Positions 1 through 7,235 of a DNA stretch of 64,000 nucleotides are shown here, piece after piece. The position numbers and the translations under genes were made by a program. Where the stretch lies: assembly GCF_002849655.1 (NCBI RefSeq), contig NZ_PDNW01000016.1:1-64000 (forward strand). Reading direction: 5' to 3'. The notes beneath the pieces were generated by a model that had not been told where the DNA came from, ran no database searches, and saw only the letters and a list, made by a program, of their open reading frames with translations. The DNA comes from Pollutimonas subterranea (GTDB taxonomy: Bacteria; Pseudomonadota; Gammaproteobacteria; Burkholderiales; Burkholderiaceae_B). Each line of letters opens with the position of its first letter. Positions within the stretch are counted from its first letter, which is position 1.

Positions 1-207
1 GTGGATCAGAAAATCCCGATGCGCGTCCAGGTGCTTGTGGCGCGACCCGTCATCCTTGTAGGCGCTGATTTGCTTCTCTTCCAACTGCAAATACTTACGC
101 ACCGTATTGCGCGAGATGCTCAGTTCCCGACTAATGGCACGGATCGACAGCCCCTTGCCCCGGTCATACAGCCCTTTGATCTTGTGTATCACTACCCACT
201 CCTTCAC
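1..207 (-). CDS. istA: IstA-like IS21 transposase, N-terminal 69 codons
   Basis: Minus-strand reading frame open from GTG at 207 to the window edge, so the gene is partial. The encoded start contains a helix-turn-helix with the pattern LSIRAISRELSISRNTVRKY, which is characteristic of IstA N-termini and binds the terminal repeats. The catalytic DDE core is not in the window. An alternative GTG at 192 (VIHKIKG...) would shorten the protein by five residues; many IstA proteins start with either form. The gene lies about 70 bp inside the terminal repeats, as expected for this family. Confidence 0.78.
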   Translation of the reverse strand, partial: MKEWVVIHKIKGLYDRGKGLSIRAISRELSISRNTVRKYLQLEEKQISAYKDDGSRHKHLDAHRDFLIH

Positions 208-276
208 TGACGCGCTCCCGTTGTCTTTTATATGGCAGGAACGCTACACGTTTCATGGCTTTGCAGCCACCGTCAG

Positions 277-321
277 GTGGGTCAAAACTATTGGCCATTA
301 GTGGGTCATTTTAATTGGCCA
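277..321. repeat. Paired 21-bp terminal repeats of the IS21-like element
   Basis: Two 21-bp direct repeats lie at 277-297 and 301-321, separated by three bases. Both begin GTGGGTCA and end TTGGCCA and differ only in a few central bases. IS21-family ends carry several such subterminal copies, which are bound by the transposase. They fix the right end of the element at about 327. Confidence 0.75.
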
Positions 322-327
322 TTAACA

Positions 328-454
328 GCAAGCCAAGATGTTGGGCAATCACGCGAGAGTCTATGCGCGGTTCTGTTCTGACGGTTGCGACCGTGATAGG
401 ATCGTTTTGGTCTTTGGCACTCTCAGTGCTATTTGTGGTGGGGACGTTGTTCAT
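328..454 (-). pseudogene. Phage Rha/antirepressor-like gene cut by the IS insertion
   Basis: ATG at 454 opens a minus-strand frame of 41 native codons before the IS boundary. The frame then runs six codons into the IS and stops at 311-313. The product ends in PRIDSRVIAQHLG, which resembles the start of the phage Rha-family regulatory domain (DSR-xxA-xxLG followed by xxH), so the remainder was probably lost to the insertion. The start codon overlaps the stop of the alpA-like gene as ATGA, indicating translational coupling in the same operon. The first 20 residues are low-complexity and uninformative. Family assignment is an inference from a short stretch. The other half of the gene should lie beyond the IS, outside the window. 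Confidence 0.55.
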
Positions 455-678
455 TGCACACCCCCCTCATTGCTAGCTTGCCAGCCTTGCGGGTCCGCCA
501 TCCATTCACGCACTGCAGACAGACGCCACCGTGTGCATCGTGCAGACAGCTTTATGGGGGCGGGGAATTTGCCGGCCTGCGCGAGCTTCCAAGGCCAGCT
601 ACGGGATATACCCAAGAGGCGGGCTACTTCTTTATCGGTAATCAGCCGATCTTCGGGTCGTGTTTGTTGCAGTTCCAT
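451..678 (-). CDS. AlpA-family phage regulator / excisionase-like protein
   Basis: A 75-residue protein with a winged-helix DNA-binding fold of the AlpA/MerR-like type: LITDKEVARLLGISRSWPWK followed by FPAPIKLSARCTRWRLSAVREWM. AlpA proteins control integrase expression and excision of P4-like prophages and islands. I chose the ATG at 678 because AAGGA lies seven bases upstream; an in-frame ATG at 684 is possible. The gene follows the 246-aa gene and integrase on the same strand, and its stop overlaps the start of the truncated Rha-like gene. Its presence beside a tRNA-linked integrase is the usual P4-like island layout. Confidence 0.8.
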   Translation of the reverse strand: MELQQTRPEDRLITDKEVARLLGISRSWPWKLAQAGKFPAPIKLSARCTRWRLSAVREWMADPQGWQASNEGGVQ

Positions 679-753
679 GGCCATATCCTTGTGGAAACAA
701 TGTTGTGACAAGGATATCTACAAGGGTTTTGCAGCTCCCCCCGAAACTGCAAA

Positions 754-1494
754 CTATTTTTTCGGAGCTTCCGTCAGTACGTCATAGACAGTACGCCAGC
801 CATACCCTACTTCAGGTCTACCATCTCTACCAGGATGATGACCTTCTATTCTCTTGGCGATCTGGCTTTTGCTGAGTTTAGGATTCTTTCCTCGGACTTC
901 CTTAGCTTCTCTGAGAATTAGGAGGCGACGCTCTGTCTTTTGTTCGGCCCTATACGATGAAGCATTCCCCTTCTCGGAGCCCTTTTTTACTTTTCGTCCA
1001 ATTGCTACAGACCCAGCTTCCCGTTCACGACTTGCCCATTGATACCATTGGCTCGCGCTCGTAACTAGCGTTTGGGATTCAGGGGATACTGTCACGGGCA
1101 ATACGCCCAAACCTATCGGCTCAGACCATAGCGACGCCAAGGCCTGTTGAACGCTATGCAACGCCACTACTGCGACAAGCTCCCAGTTCTCAACATTGTT
1201 AGCCTTTACTTTCAACTCCTCCGGTAGGGCACAAATCGCTCTCCAAATAACGGTTCCATGCAGTTGCCAATTGAATCCAGGGGGCGGCAGCTCGTAATCC
1301 CAGCCACCCGCACCAATGCCGTTTATGTGCTCACACAGCACGTCCCTCATTGCTTCAACATCAGAAACGGTTCGGCGAGATAACAAGAAACAAATATTCC
1401 AGCAAATCGCATGCAAGCCCAATGCCTTTCCGTGCTCAGGAATCGCCCCCAGCCATTGCATCAAGCTCTTTTGATTATCGCTGAGAGTGCTCAT
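754..1494 (-). CDS. Hypothetical island protein, 246 aa
   Basis: I do not recognise a family. The product is soluble-looking, with no signal peptide or membrane segment. Residues 1-150 are mixed hydrophobic and tryptophan-rich. A basic, charged linker at about 165-205 (RKVKKGSEKG..., KTERRLLILREAKEVRGKNP) leads to a C-terminal segment LSKSQIAKRIEG...GRPEVGYGWRTVYDVL that looks like a small helix-turn-helix. Its ATG is three bases after the integrase stop, so the two are probably co-transcribed, with alpA following. A role in island maintenance or regulation is only a guess from position. Codon use is less GC-biased than in neighbouring chromosomal genes, consistent with acquisition. Confidence 0.65.
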   Translation of the reverse strand: MSTLSDNQKSLMQWLGAIPEHGKALGLHAICWNICFLLSRRTVSDVEAMRDVLCEHINGIGAGGWDYELPPPGFNWQLHGTVIWRAICALPEELKVKANNVENWELVAVVALHSVQQALASLWSEPIGLGVLPVTVSPESQTLVTSASQWYQWASREREAGSVAIGRKVKKGSEKGNASSYRAEQKTERRLLILREAKEVRGKNPKLSKSQIAKRIEGHHPGRDGRPEVGYGWRTVYDVLTEAPKK

Positions 1495-1497
1495 GTC

Positions 1498-2724
1498 TCA
1501 AGCACGCTTTGTTGTCAGAGGAACGATATTGCTCCCCGCCTTGCTGTACAGATAATCTGCCCACCATTGCATCATCGTGGTGCGCTCTGCCAGGCGCTGC
1601 GAATGATCGTAAGCACGCCGTACCTGATTCCCGTCTTTGTGACTCAACTGGCGTTCGATTGCATCCTGGTTGAAACCATTCTCGTTCAGTATGGTGCTGG
1701 CCAGCCCCCGGAAACCATGCGTACTCTGCTCATCGCCATAGCCAATGGACGCCAGTGCCTTATTGACGGTGTTCTCCGATATGGAGAAGCCACGCTTTAG
1801 CCCCTCGAACATCAGGGGGCGACCGCCGGTATGCTGCTCAAGCTCTCGTAGTAATTCCAGCGATTGCCTGGACAACGGAATAATGTGTGGGATACCTGAA
1901 GCTTTCAGGGTTTTAGTGCCCTTGCGATGCGCCGATGGTATGCGCCATACCTTGGCTTCCCAGTCTATTTCCCCCCATGACGCCTGCCGTAGCTCGTTGC
2001 TACGCATGAAACACAACATAATCAACTTTGTGGCAATACGAGTCTGAGGTAGGCCGCCGTAGCTATCGATCAAGTTAATGAATTTGCCCAGCTCGTTCAC
2101 ATCCATGTAACGGTGATGTCTGGCGGGGGGCTTAGGCTTTAAAAACTCACTCAGGCCCGCTGCTGCATTCGACGCAGCACGCCCAGACACCGCAGCATAC
2201 AAACAAACCTTGCCGATATGAGCAAGTGCCTTGTAGCAAGATTCACCCAGCCCTTTCGCCTCCATCTTGCGTATGGTATCCAGGATCTCCATAGAGGTAA
2301 GCTCGGCAATGGGCTTGTCTCCTATCTCAGGGTCTATATGTGTCGTGAAGAGGCTATCTACCCGTTCTGCATGCACATCCGACCAGCCCGTCATTTTCGA
2401 TGCTCGCCATTCCTGAGCGACGGCCTTAAAACTCGTATCTTTCGACAACCGATCAGCAAGCGCCTTGCCTTTCTTGGCCGCCATCGGGTCCACGCCATCG
2501 GCCACCAAGTCTTTTGCTTCTTGGTGCTTGATGCGTGCCTTCGTGAGGCTCACAGAAGGGTACACACCGTAGGCCATTGTCTTGCGTTTGCCGTGATATC
2601 GATAGTCCCAGCGCCAGTACTTACCCGCCGCTTTCACTTCGAGATACAGGCCAGTGCCGTCCGTGAGCTTGTAGGGCTTTTCTTTCGGCTTTGCCTGCTT
2701 TGCTTGTATGTCGGTCAGTGCCAT
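1498..2724 (-). CDS. int: P4-type tyrosine recombinase (island integrase)
   Basis: Site-specific recombinase of 408 residues that integrates and excises the island at the adjacent tRNA gene. Residues 1-90 form the DUF4102 arm-DNA-binding domain (KLTDGTGLYLEV, GVYPSVSLTKAR), about 100-190 the core-binding SAM-like domain, and 200-390 the catalytic domain. The catalytic residues visible are R241 (FMRSNELR), H336 and R339 (HGFR), H362 (LSHKDGN) and the nucleophile Y372 (RRAYDHS). The gene is intact and full length for the family. It is divergent in neither direction: the genes that follow it on the minus strand belong to the island, and the tRNA-Arg 3' end is 160 bp upstream, as expected for attachment at that gene. 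Confidence 0.92.
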   Translation of the reverse strand: MALTDIQAKQAKPKEKPYKLTDGTGLYLEVKAAGKYWRWDYRYHGKRKTMAYGVYPSVSLTKARIKHQEAKDLVADGVDPMAAKKGKALADRLSKDTSFKAVAQEWRASKMTGWSDVHAERVDSLFTTHIDPEIGDKPIAELTSMEILDTIRKMEAKGLGESCYKALAHIGKVCLYAAVSGRAASNAAAGLSEFLKPKPPARHHRYMDVNELGKFINLIDSYGGLPQTRIATKLIMLCFMRSNELRQASWGEIDWEAKVWRIPSAHRKGTKTLKASGIPHIIPLSRQSLELLRELEQHTGGRPLMFEGLKRGFSISENTVNKALASIGYGDEQSTHGFRGLASTILNENGFNQDAIERQLSHKDGNQVRRAYDHSQRLAERTTMMQWWADYLYSKAGSNIVPLTTKRA

Positions 2725-2750
2725 GACGGTATTTTCCTATCGCTATCTAA

Positions 2751-2783
2751 GCGTACCGTCAAAAGTACCGCCTAAGTACCGTC
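2751..2783. repeat. Triplicated TACCG motifs, candidate integrase arm sites
   Basis: Three copies of a 10-bp motif, gCGTACCGTC, aAGTACCGCC and aAGTACCGTC, start at 2751, 2763 and 2774, spaced 12 and 11 bp, so about one helical turn apart. An inverted copy (GACGGTA) begins at 2725 directly before the int start codon. Position between int and the attachment site suits arm-type binding sites for the DUF4102 domain, or operators for int autoregulation. Function is inferred from layout only. Confidence 0.5.
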
Positions 2784-2819
2784 CATGTCAATCAATTGCT
2801 GTATACGGGGATAGGCAAC

Positions 2820-2850
2820 AAAAAACCCGCAATGCTAGTAAACATGCGGG
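2820..2850 (-). terminator. Rho-independent terminator after tRNA-Arg
   Basis: On the minus strand the stem CCCGCA/TGCGGG closes a 13-base loop and is followed by six T residues. It lies about 40 bases past the tRNA 3' end and would end the tRNA transcript before int. If the attachment core is the tRNA 3' end, this terminator was brought in by the island. Confidence 0.7.
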
Positions 2851-2886
2851 CCTTTATACAACCTTCAACTGCTATATATCTTAATT

Positions 2887-2961
2887 TGGCGTCTCCAGCA
2901 GGAATCGAACCTGCAATCTTCCCTTAGGAGGGGAAAGTTATATCCATTTAACTATGGAGAC
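2887..2961 (-). tRNA. tRNA-Arg, anticodon CCT
   Basis: A complete cloverleaf can be drawn: acceptor GTCTCCA pairs with TGGAGAC, the anticodon loop is CTCCTAA within stem TTCCC/GGGAA, and the T arm is GCAGG-TTCGATT-CCTGC. The CCA end is encoded (discriminator G then CCA). It reads AGG codons. The 3' end faces the integrase, so the 3' half is the likely attachment core of the island. No second copy of that 3' segment was found between the tRNA and the left window edge, so the far attachment site should lie outside. Confidence 0.96.
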
Positions 2962-2979
2962 AATAAAAATCAGAGCCGA

Positions 2980-3007
2980 ATTATAAGGCAGTCGGCATCA
3001 AATAAAA
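2980..3007 (-). promoter_or_regulatory. Promoter of tRNA-Arg
   Basis: On the minus strand a consensus TATAAT is centred about 20 bases before the tRNA 5' end, with a weak TTTTAT -35 element 16 bases upstream. The good -10 and its placement support it; the -35 is poor and overlaps the neighbouring terminator palindrome. Confidence 0.55.
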
Positions 3008-3030
3008 GCCGGGCATGCATGCCCGGCTTT
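3005..3030. terminator. Bidirectional terminator palindrome
   Basis: A perfect 26-bp palindrome with arms AAAGCCGGGCATG and CATGCCCGGCTTT lies 20 bases past the stop of the Bug receptor gene. GC-rich stem plus A/T flanks fit a Rho-independent terminator for that minus-strand gene; it is symmetrical and could act on both strands. Confidence 0.75.
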
Positions 3031-3049
3031 CATCATGCTTGAGTAACGC

Positions 3050-4039
3050 TTATTTGAGCGAGATATTGCCTTTGGCGACAACGTCTTTGGCCCAATCATA
3101 TTGCACTTTGATTTCCTTGGCGAACTCTTCAGGCGTGTTGCCTGAACCCGCAGCGCCTTGTTTTTCGAGTGCTTCAGTCACTTTGGGATCCTTCAATGCC
3201 ACGACTGCCGCGTCGCGCAGCTTCTTGACGATTTCCGGAGGTGTGCCTTTAGGCGCCAACAAGCCGTACCACGCAGGTTGATTAAGCTGCGGGTATCCAA
3301 CTTCGGCCAGGGTCGGCACGTCTTTCAGGGTAGGCAAGCGTTCCGGCCATGCAACGGCAATGGCGCGCAGATTGCCGGCTTGAATCTGAGACATCGAAGA
3401 TGGCAGGTTGTCGAACATGATTTCGATCTGACCGCCCACGGCATCCGTTACCGCGGGACCTGAGCCTTTATAAGGAATGTGTACGGCATCGGTGTCGGTA
3501 GCAAGCTTGAATGCTTCGCCGAACAAATGCAACACCGAGCATGTGCCCGAACTTCCGTATGAATACTTTCCGGGATTGTCCTTAAGGACTTTGACGAATT
3601 CCTTGAAATCCTTTGCCGGGAACTTGGGATTGACTTCGATAACGTTAGGCACGTTGGCAAAGTTAGTGACCGGCACGAAGTCGGTCAGAGGGTCGTAGGG
3701 CAAATCATCGGGGCGGCAAGCGGGCAGCACAGCAAGCGTGGACACCGTTGCGATCGACAGGGTATAGCCATCGGGCTTGGCGCGAGCCGCCTCGGCTGCA
3801 CCGATTGCGCCACCTGCCCCTCCTTTATTTTCGACTACCATGGTTTGGCCGAGCTCCTGGCTCATGCGCTGAGTGACGATACGCGCCACGATATCAGTGG
3901 ATCCGCCTGGAGCAAACGGAACGATCACGCGTATGGCCTGTTCAGGATAATCGGCGGCGACTGCGACGCCAGCTCCGCCGAGGGAAGCAATACCGGCGGT
4001 CAAAGCCAATACTGCAAATCTATTTTGAAATTGAACCAT
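3050..4039 (-). CDS. Bug-family tripartite tricarboxylate transporter receptor
   Basis: Periplasmic solute-binding protein of 329 residues, TctC/Bug family, which is greatly expanded in Bordetella and relatives and binds carboxylates or amino acids. A signal peptide covers residues 1-29, ending AVAAD. The family hallmarks follow: YPEQAIRVIVPFAPGGSTDI, then VVENKGGAGG and a PDGYTL turn. The ATG at 4039 is preferred over upstream frames because AGAGAG precedes it at the right spacing and the signal peptide starts there. No TctA or TctB membrane subunits are adjacent, so it is an orphan receptor. The ligand cannot be told from sequence. A palindromic terminator follows the stop. Confidence 0.93.
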   Translation of the reverse strand: MVQFQNRFAVLALTAGIASLGGAGVAVAADYPEQAIRVIVPFAPGGSTDIVARIVTQRMSQELGQTMVVENKGGAGGAIGAAEAARAKPDGYTLSIATVSTLAVLPACRPDDLPYDPLTDFVPVTNFANVPNVIEVNPKFPAKDFKEFVKVLKDNPGKYSYGSSGTCSVLHLFGEAFKLATDTDAVHIPYKGSGPAVTDAVGGQIEIMFDNLPSSMSQIQAGNLRAIAVAWPERLPTLKDVPTLAEVGYPQLNQPAWYGLLAPKGTPPEIVKKLRDAAVVALKDPKVTEALEKQGAAGSGNTPEEFAKEIKVQYDWAKDVVAKGNISLK

Positions 4040-4237
4040 TGGAAGTCTCTCTGTAAGAAATTTTATTTGAGCAACGAGACCGAAATTGTAGACCGGCTTC
4101 GCCAACTCCAAATTTAGGATAACAGTAATTTATTGTTGACGTCTGCTACGTTGTGCTACAAGCGCTATGTACGGGCCGGATGCGCATCGCGCAAATGCGC
4201 CTAAAATAGCGTCCCACAGTCGCGTTGCCAAGAACCC

Positions 4238-5137
4238 ATGTCCGTCATTCAGCTTGTCCTCCCGGATTTTCTTTCTATCGCCTTGGGATGGATACTGTTT
4301 CACAGGTTACGGTTCTCCATGGACTTTTTCAAGGGTGCCGAGCAGCTTGTCTACTTTGTACTGTTTCCCGCCCTGCTGTTCCATTCCATTACCCAGACAC
4401 CGTTAAGCCCTTCAGGCGCTTATTCACTTTTACAGGCCACTGTGGCCATTATGGCTTTCGGCGTGGCGATTTCCTGGCTCGCGGTGCCAGTATTAAAGCC
4501 AAGCGCGCTCGATCATGCATCCGTGGCGCAATGCGCTTATCGCTTCAATACCTATATTGGCTTATCCGTTGCCGGCGGCCTCGCTGGGACAGCCGGTCAG
4601 ACCATCATGGCGGTTATCGTGGGGTTTGCCGTACCCATCGCCAACATGGCTGCCGTCCATAGCCTGGCACGTCAGAACGGGGGAAAGGTACTCAGGGAAA
4701 TAAGCCGCAATCCCTTTGTTATCGCCACCGTACTGGCATTGCTGTGCAACATCCTTGCCATACCGATCCCGGAATTTGTCGACGCCACATTGGGCCGCCT
4801 GGGCGCGTGTGCCATTGCCCTTGGACTGATATGCGTAGGCGCCACGCTCTCATTGCACGGCGGAAAAGGCGCTGCCAAACTCATGACGTGGATGATCGCC
4901 GCACGTTTGCTTGCAATGCCCCTGGCCGCTATTCTGATCGGCTGGATCCTAGGTCTTTCCTTGCTTGAAAAGCAAATGCTGTTGCTTTTTAGCGCCTTGC
5001 CTACTGCCTCATCGGCACACGTGCTGGCGGCCCGGATGGGCGGAAACGGGCCTCTTGTTGCCGTCACTATGTCGCTCAGCACCTTGTTGGCCGCACTCAC
5101 CATACCGCTCTGGCTAACAGTAGGCACTCATCAATAG
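4238..5137 (+). CDS. AEC-family permease (auxin efflux carrier type)
   Basis: Integral membrane protein of 299 residues with about ten hydrophobic segments and the AEC-family opening PDFLSIALGWILF. It matches bacterial members such as malonate or malate permeases. Substrate is not predictable from the sequence. The Shine-Dalgarno sequence before ATG 4238 is weak. It is divergent from the Bug receptor gene (about 200 bp apart, AT-rich promoter region) and is followed after three bases by tsaE, so it may head the tsaE-amiC operon. A functional link between the permease and the Bug receptor is possible but not shown. Confidence 0.85.
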   Translation: MSVIQLVLPDFLSIALGWILFHRLRFSMDFFKGAEQLVYFVLFPALLFHSITQTPLSPSGAYSLLQATVAIMAFGVAISWLAVPVLKPSALDHASVAQCAYRFNTYIGLSVAGGLAGTAGQTIMAVIVGFAVPIANMAAVHSLARQNGGKVLREISRNPFVIATVLALLCNILAIPIPEFVDATLGRLGACAIALGLICVGATLSLHGGKGAAKLMTWMIAARLLAMPLAAILIGWILGLSLLEKQMLLLFSALPTASSAHVLAARMGGNGPLVAVTMSLSTLLAALTIPLWLTVGTHQ

Positions 5138-5140
5138 AGT

Positions 5141-5665
5141 ATGCACATGACATCAAACAGCGCGATCTTAGCGGAAAGATCGATACGTTTACCGGATGAA
5201 GAAGCCACTATTCAGCTGGCGACGCGGCTTGCTCCCATGCTTTGCGGCTCCCACCCGGCCGTAAATCCCGATCAACGGGGCGGAAGAATACATCTGCGCG
5301 GCGACCTGGGTGCCGGCAAAACCAGCTTCGCGCGAGCCTTTTTACGCGCCGCCGGAATCACCGGAAGAATAAAAAGTCCTAGCTATGCACTGCTTGAAAG
5401 CTATAATCTTTCTAACTTAAACTTCTATCACCTTGATTTCTATAGATTTAGCGACTCTCGCGAATGGATGGACGCTGGGTTTCGAGATATACTCCACCCC
5501 GAAGCGGTGGTTTTGATTGAATGGCCGGAGCAAGCGGGCGCGCTGCTGCCGCCCCCCGATCTCGACATCAATCTCGAATACGAAGACAACGGGCGACACG
5601 CCAGCTTGACTGCCCATAGCAACAAAGGAAAATTATGGCTGACGATACTTGCCCTTCCCGCCTAG
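5141..5665 (+). CDS. tsaE: tRNA threonylcarbamoyladenosine biosynthesis ATPase TsaE
   Basis: ATPase of 174 residues that works with TsaB and TsaD to put the threonylcarbamoyl group on A37 of ANN-decoding tRNAs. The Walker A motif GDLGAGKT is at residues 54-61, followed by the family motifs SPSYALLESY and HLDFYRF, and by IEWPEQ near residue 127. The start may be ATG 5141 or the in-frame ATG 5147, which has the better-spaced GAG upstream. The gene overlaps amiC by 31 bp, the classical tsaE-amidase pairing of proteobacteria, so translation is probably coupled. It is slightly longer than the E. coli protein, with an extended N-terminus. Confidence 0.93.
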   Translation: MHMTSNSAILAERSIRLPDEEATIQLATRLAPMLCGSHPAVNPDQRGGRIHLRGDLGAGKTSFARAFLRAAGITGRIKSPSYALLESYNLSNLNFYHLDFYRFSDSREWMDAGFRDILHPEAVVLIEWPEQAGALLPPPDLDINLEYEDNGRHASLTAHSNKGKLWLTILALPA

Positions 5666-6978
5666 GGATTTCGCGGCGCCGGCTCATAGCGACGGCCAGC
5701 ACTCTTTTTCTCCTTCCCGTGGTGCCTCGCCTGGCCATGGCCGGAACGATACTGGCCGTGCGCACGTGGCCGGCCGACGAATACACACGTGTCACGCTCG
5801 AAATGGATAGCGAGCTGAAGGCGGAACACTTCACGCTCGAAGGACCGGACCGGCTCGTGGTCGATATTCAGGGTCTGACGATGAACCGGGCCATCAATGA
5901 CTTGGTATCGAAAATCAAACCGAACGATCCGTACATTGAGTCGGTGCGCGTGGCGCAGAACCGACCCGACGTGATCCGGCTGGTCATGGATCTGAAACAG
6001 CCCATTGCGCCACAGGTCTTCACACTGAAGCCCGTCGGAGAATACAAGTATCGCCTCGTGCTGGACCTGTATCCGCGGGTCGCGCAGGATCCTTTGCTGG
6101 CCATCATGAACAACCAGGACAGCGACCCATTGGCGCAGGTGCTGGAAGAACTGGCGCAGAACAATCCGTCGCCCGCCCCTATTCCTTCCGTCGAGGGACA
6201 GAAGCTTCCGCCCGTCGTCAAAAGCCCGAATGTCCCGGTAAAGCCTCCCAGCGTTTCCCAGCCACGTGACGAGAACCGTGCCATCCTGGTGGCTCTAGAC
6301 CCCGGCCATGGCGGTGAAGATCCGGGCGCCATAGGACGCAGTGGTACACGCGAAAAAGACATCGTACTGAGCATTGCGCGCCGCCTGAAGAAGCTCATTG
6401 ACGCCCAACCCAATATGCGCGCCTACCTGACGCGCGATAACGATTACTTTGTGCCCTTGGGCGTGCGCGTACAGAAAGCCCGCCGCGTGAAAGCCGATCT
6501 GTTCATTTCCATACATGCCGATGCATGGATCAAGCCCAGCGCCCGCGGCTCGTCGGTGTTCGCCTTGTCGCAAAACGGCGCCACCAGTTCGGCTGCCCGG
6601 TGGATGGCCCAGCGTGAAAACGACGCCGACCTGATCGGTGGAATAAACCTTGGCTCACACAACAAACAGGTTGCCCAGGTACTTCTCGATTTATCCACCG
6701 CAGCCCAGATCAACGATTCCATGCGCGTCGGCGATCGCATACTGAGCGAAATCGGCAAGATCAACAAACTGCACAAGAATCGTGTCGAACGTGCCGGGTT
6801 CGCGGTACTCAAGGCACCCGATATTCCATCCATATTGGTGGAAACGGCATTCATCAGCAATCCCCAGGAAGAGACCCTGCTACGCAGTCCGGCTCACCAG
6901 GATCGCATCGCCCGCGCCATGCTCAGCGGGATCAGCGACTACTTCGCCACAAGCCCCGCGCTCGCGCGCAAGGCATGA
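5635..6978 (+). CDS. amiC: N-acetylmuramoyl-L-alanine amidase (AmiC type)
   Basis: Zinc amidase of 447 residues that cleaves peptidoglycan stem peptides at the septum for daughter-cell separation. Residues 12-37 carry a Tat signal (SRRRLIAT followed by a hydrophobic core ending AMA). An AMIN domain spans about 38-145 and targets the septum. A proline-rich linker lies at 178-212, and the Amidase_3 domain runs from 216 to the end. Zinc and catalytic residues are visible: H225 in DPGHGGEDPG, E240 in GTREKD, the HADAW histidine, and the C-terminal ETAFISN glutamate. A strong AAAGGA site precedes ATG 5635 inside the tsaE frame. The gene is complete. Confidence 0.95.
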   Translation: MADDTCPSRLGISRRRLIATASTLFLLPVVPRLAMAGTILAVRTWPADEYTRVTLEMDSELKAEHFTLEGPDRLVVDIQGLTMNRAINDLVSKIKPNDPYIESVRVAQNRPDVIRLVMDLKQPIAPQVFTLKPVGEYKYRLVLDLYPRVAQDPLLAIMNNQDSDPLAQVLEELAQNNPSPAPIPSVEGQKLPPVVKSPNVPVKPPSVSQPRDENRAILVALDPGHGGEDPGAIGRSGTREKDIVLSIARRLKKLIDAQPNMRAYLTRDNDYFVPLGVRVQKARRVKADLFISIHADAWIKPSARGSSVFALSQNGATSSAARWMAQRENDADLIGGINLGSHNKQVAQVLLDLSTAAQINDSMRVGDRILSEIGKINKLHKNRVERAGFAVLKAPDIPSILVETAFISNPQEETLLRSPAHQDRIARAMLSGISDYFATSPALARKA

Positions 6979-6983
6979 CTCCT

Positions 6984-7011
6984 CGCCCGCTTCAGACAGC
7001 GGGCGATTTCT
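6984..7011 (+). terminator. Possible terminator after amiC
   Basis: Eight-base-pair stem CGCCCGCT/AGCGGGCG with a six-base loop follows the amiC stop by five bases, but the tail is only ATTTCT. The remaining bases up to mutL at 7236 hold no convincing gene or RNA. Confidence 0.4.
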
Positions 7012-7235
7012 GCTTGAAGAGTTTCCACAAGGCGCCAAAGATCACCGGCCCGGCCACCGCATGCTTAACAATTCGGCATGTTCAGCGCTACCTGGAAAAA
7101 GATACTGCAATATAGCCCGTTGATTGAAGCAAAGAAGAAACACTGTGATTCAAGACAGTTAAAATCAAGGCTTCGATGCCTGCGCATGTGGGCGCAGTCT
7201 TACCACCGCCGCCTCTAGTCAAACGGAACGCCTTT

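Larger units (their letters stand above)
1..327 (-). mobile_element. IS21-family insertion sequence, partial (one end only)
   Basis: One end of an insertion sequence that continues beyond the left edge. Its outer boundary is placed at base 327, where the minus strand begins TGTTAATGGCC, the TG start typical of IS21-family ends. Just inside are two related 21-bp terminal repeats, then an IstA-type transposase reading inward. IS21 elements carry istA (transposase) and istB (ATPase helper); istB would lie outside. The element has landed inside a small phage-like gene at 328-454. The target duplication cannot be checked because the other end is missing. Family assignment rests on the transposase N-terminus and the repeated end structure. 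Confidence 0.8.

Noticed and set aside
1-2886. A second copy of the tRNA-Arg 3' end marking the far attachment site
   Set aside because: I looked for the tRNA 3' sequence to the left of the integrase and did not find it; the island should continue beyond the window.
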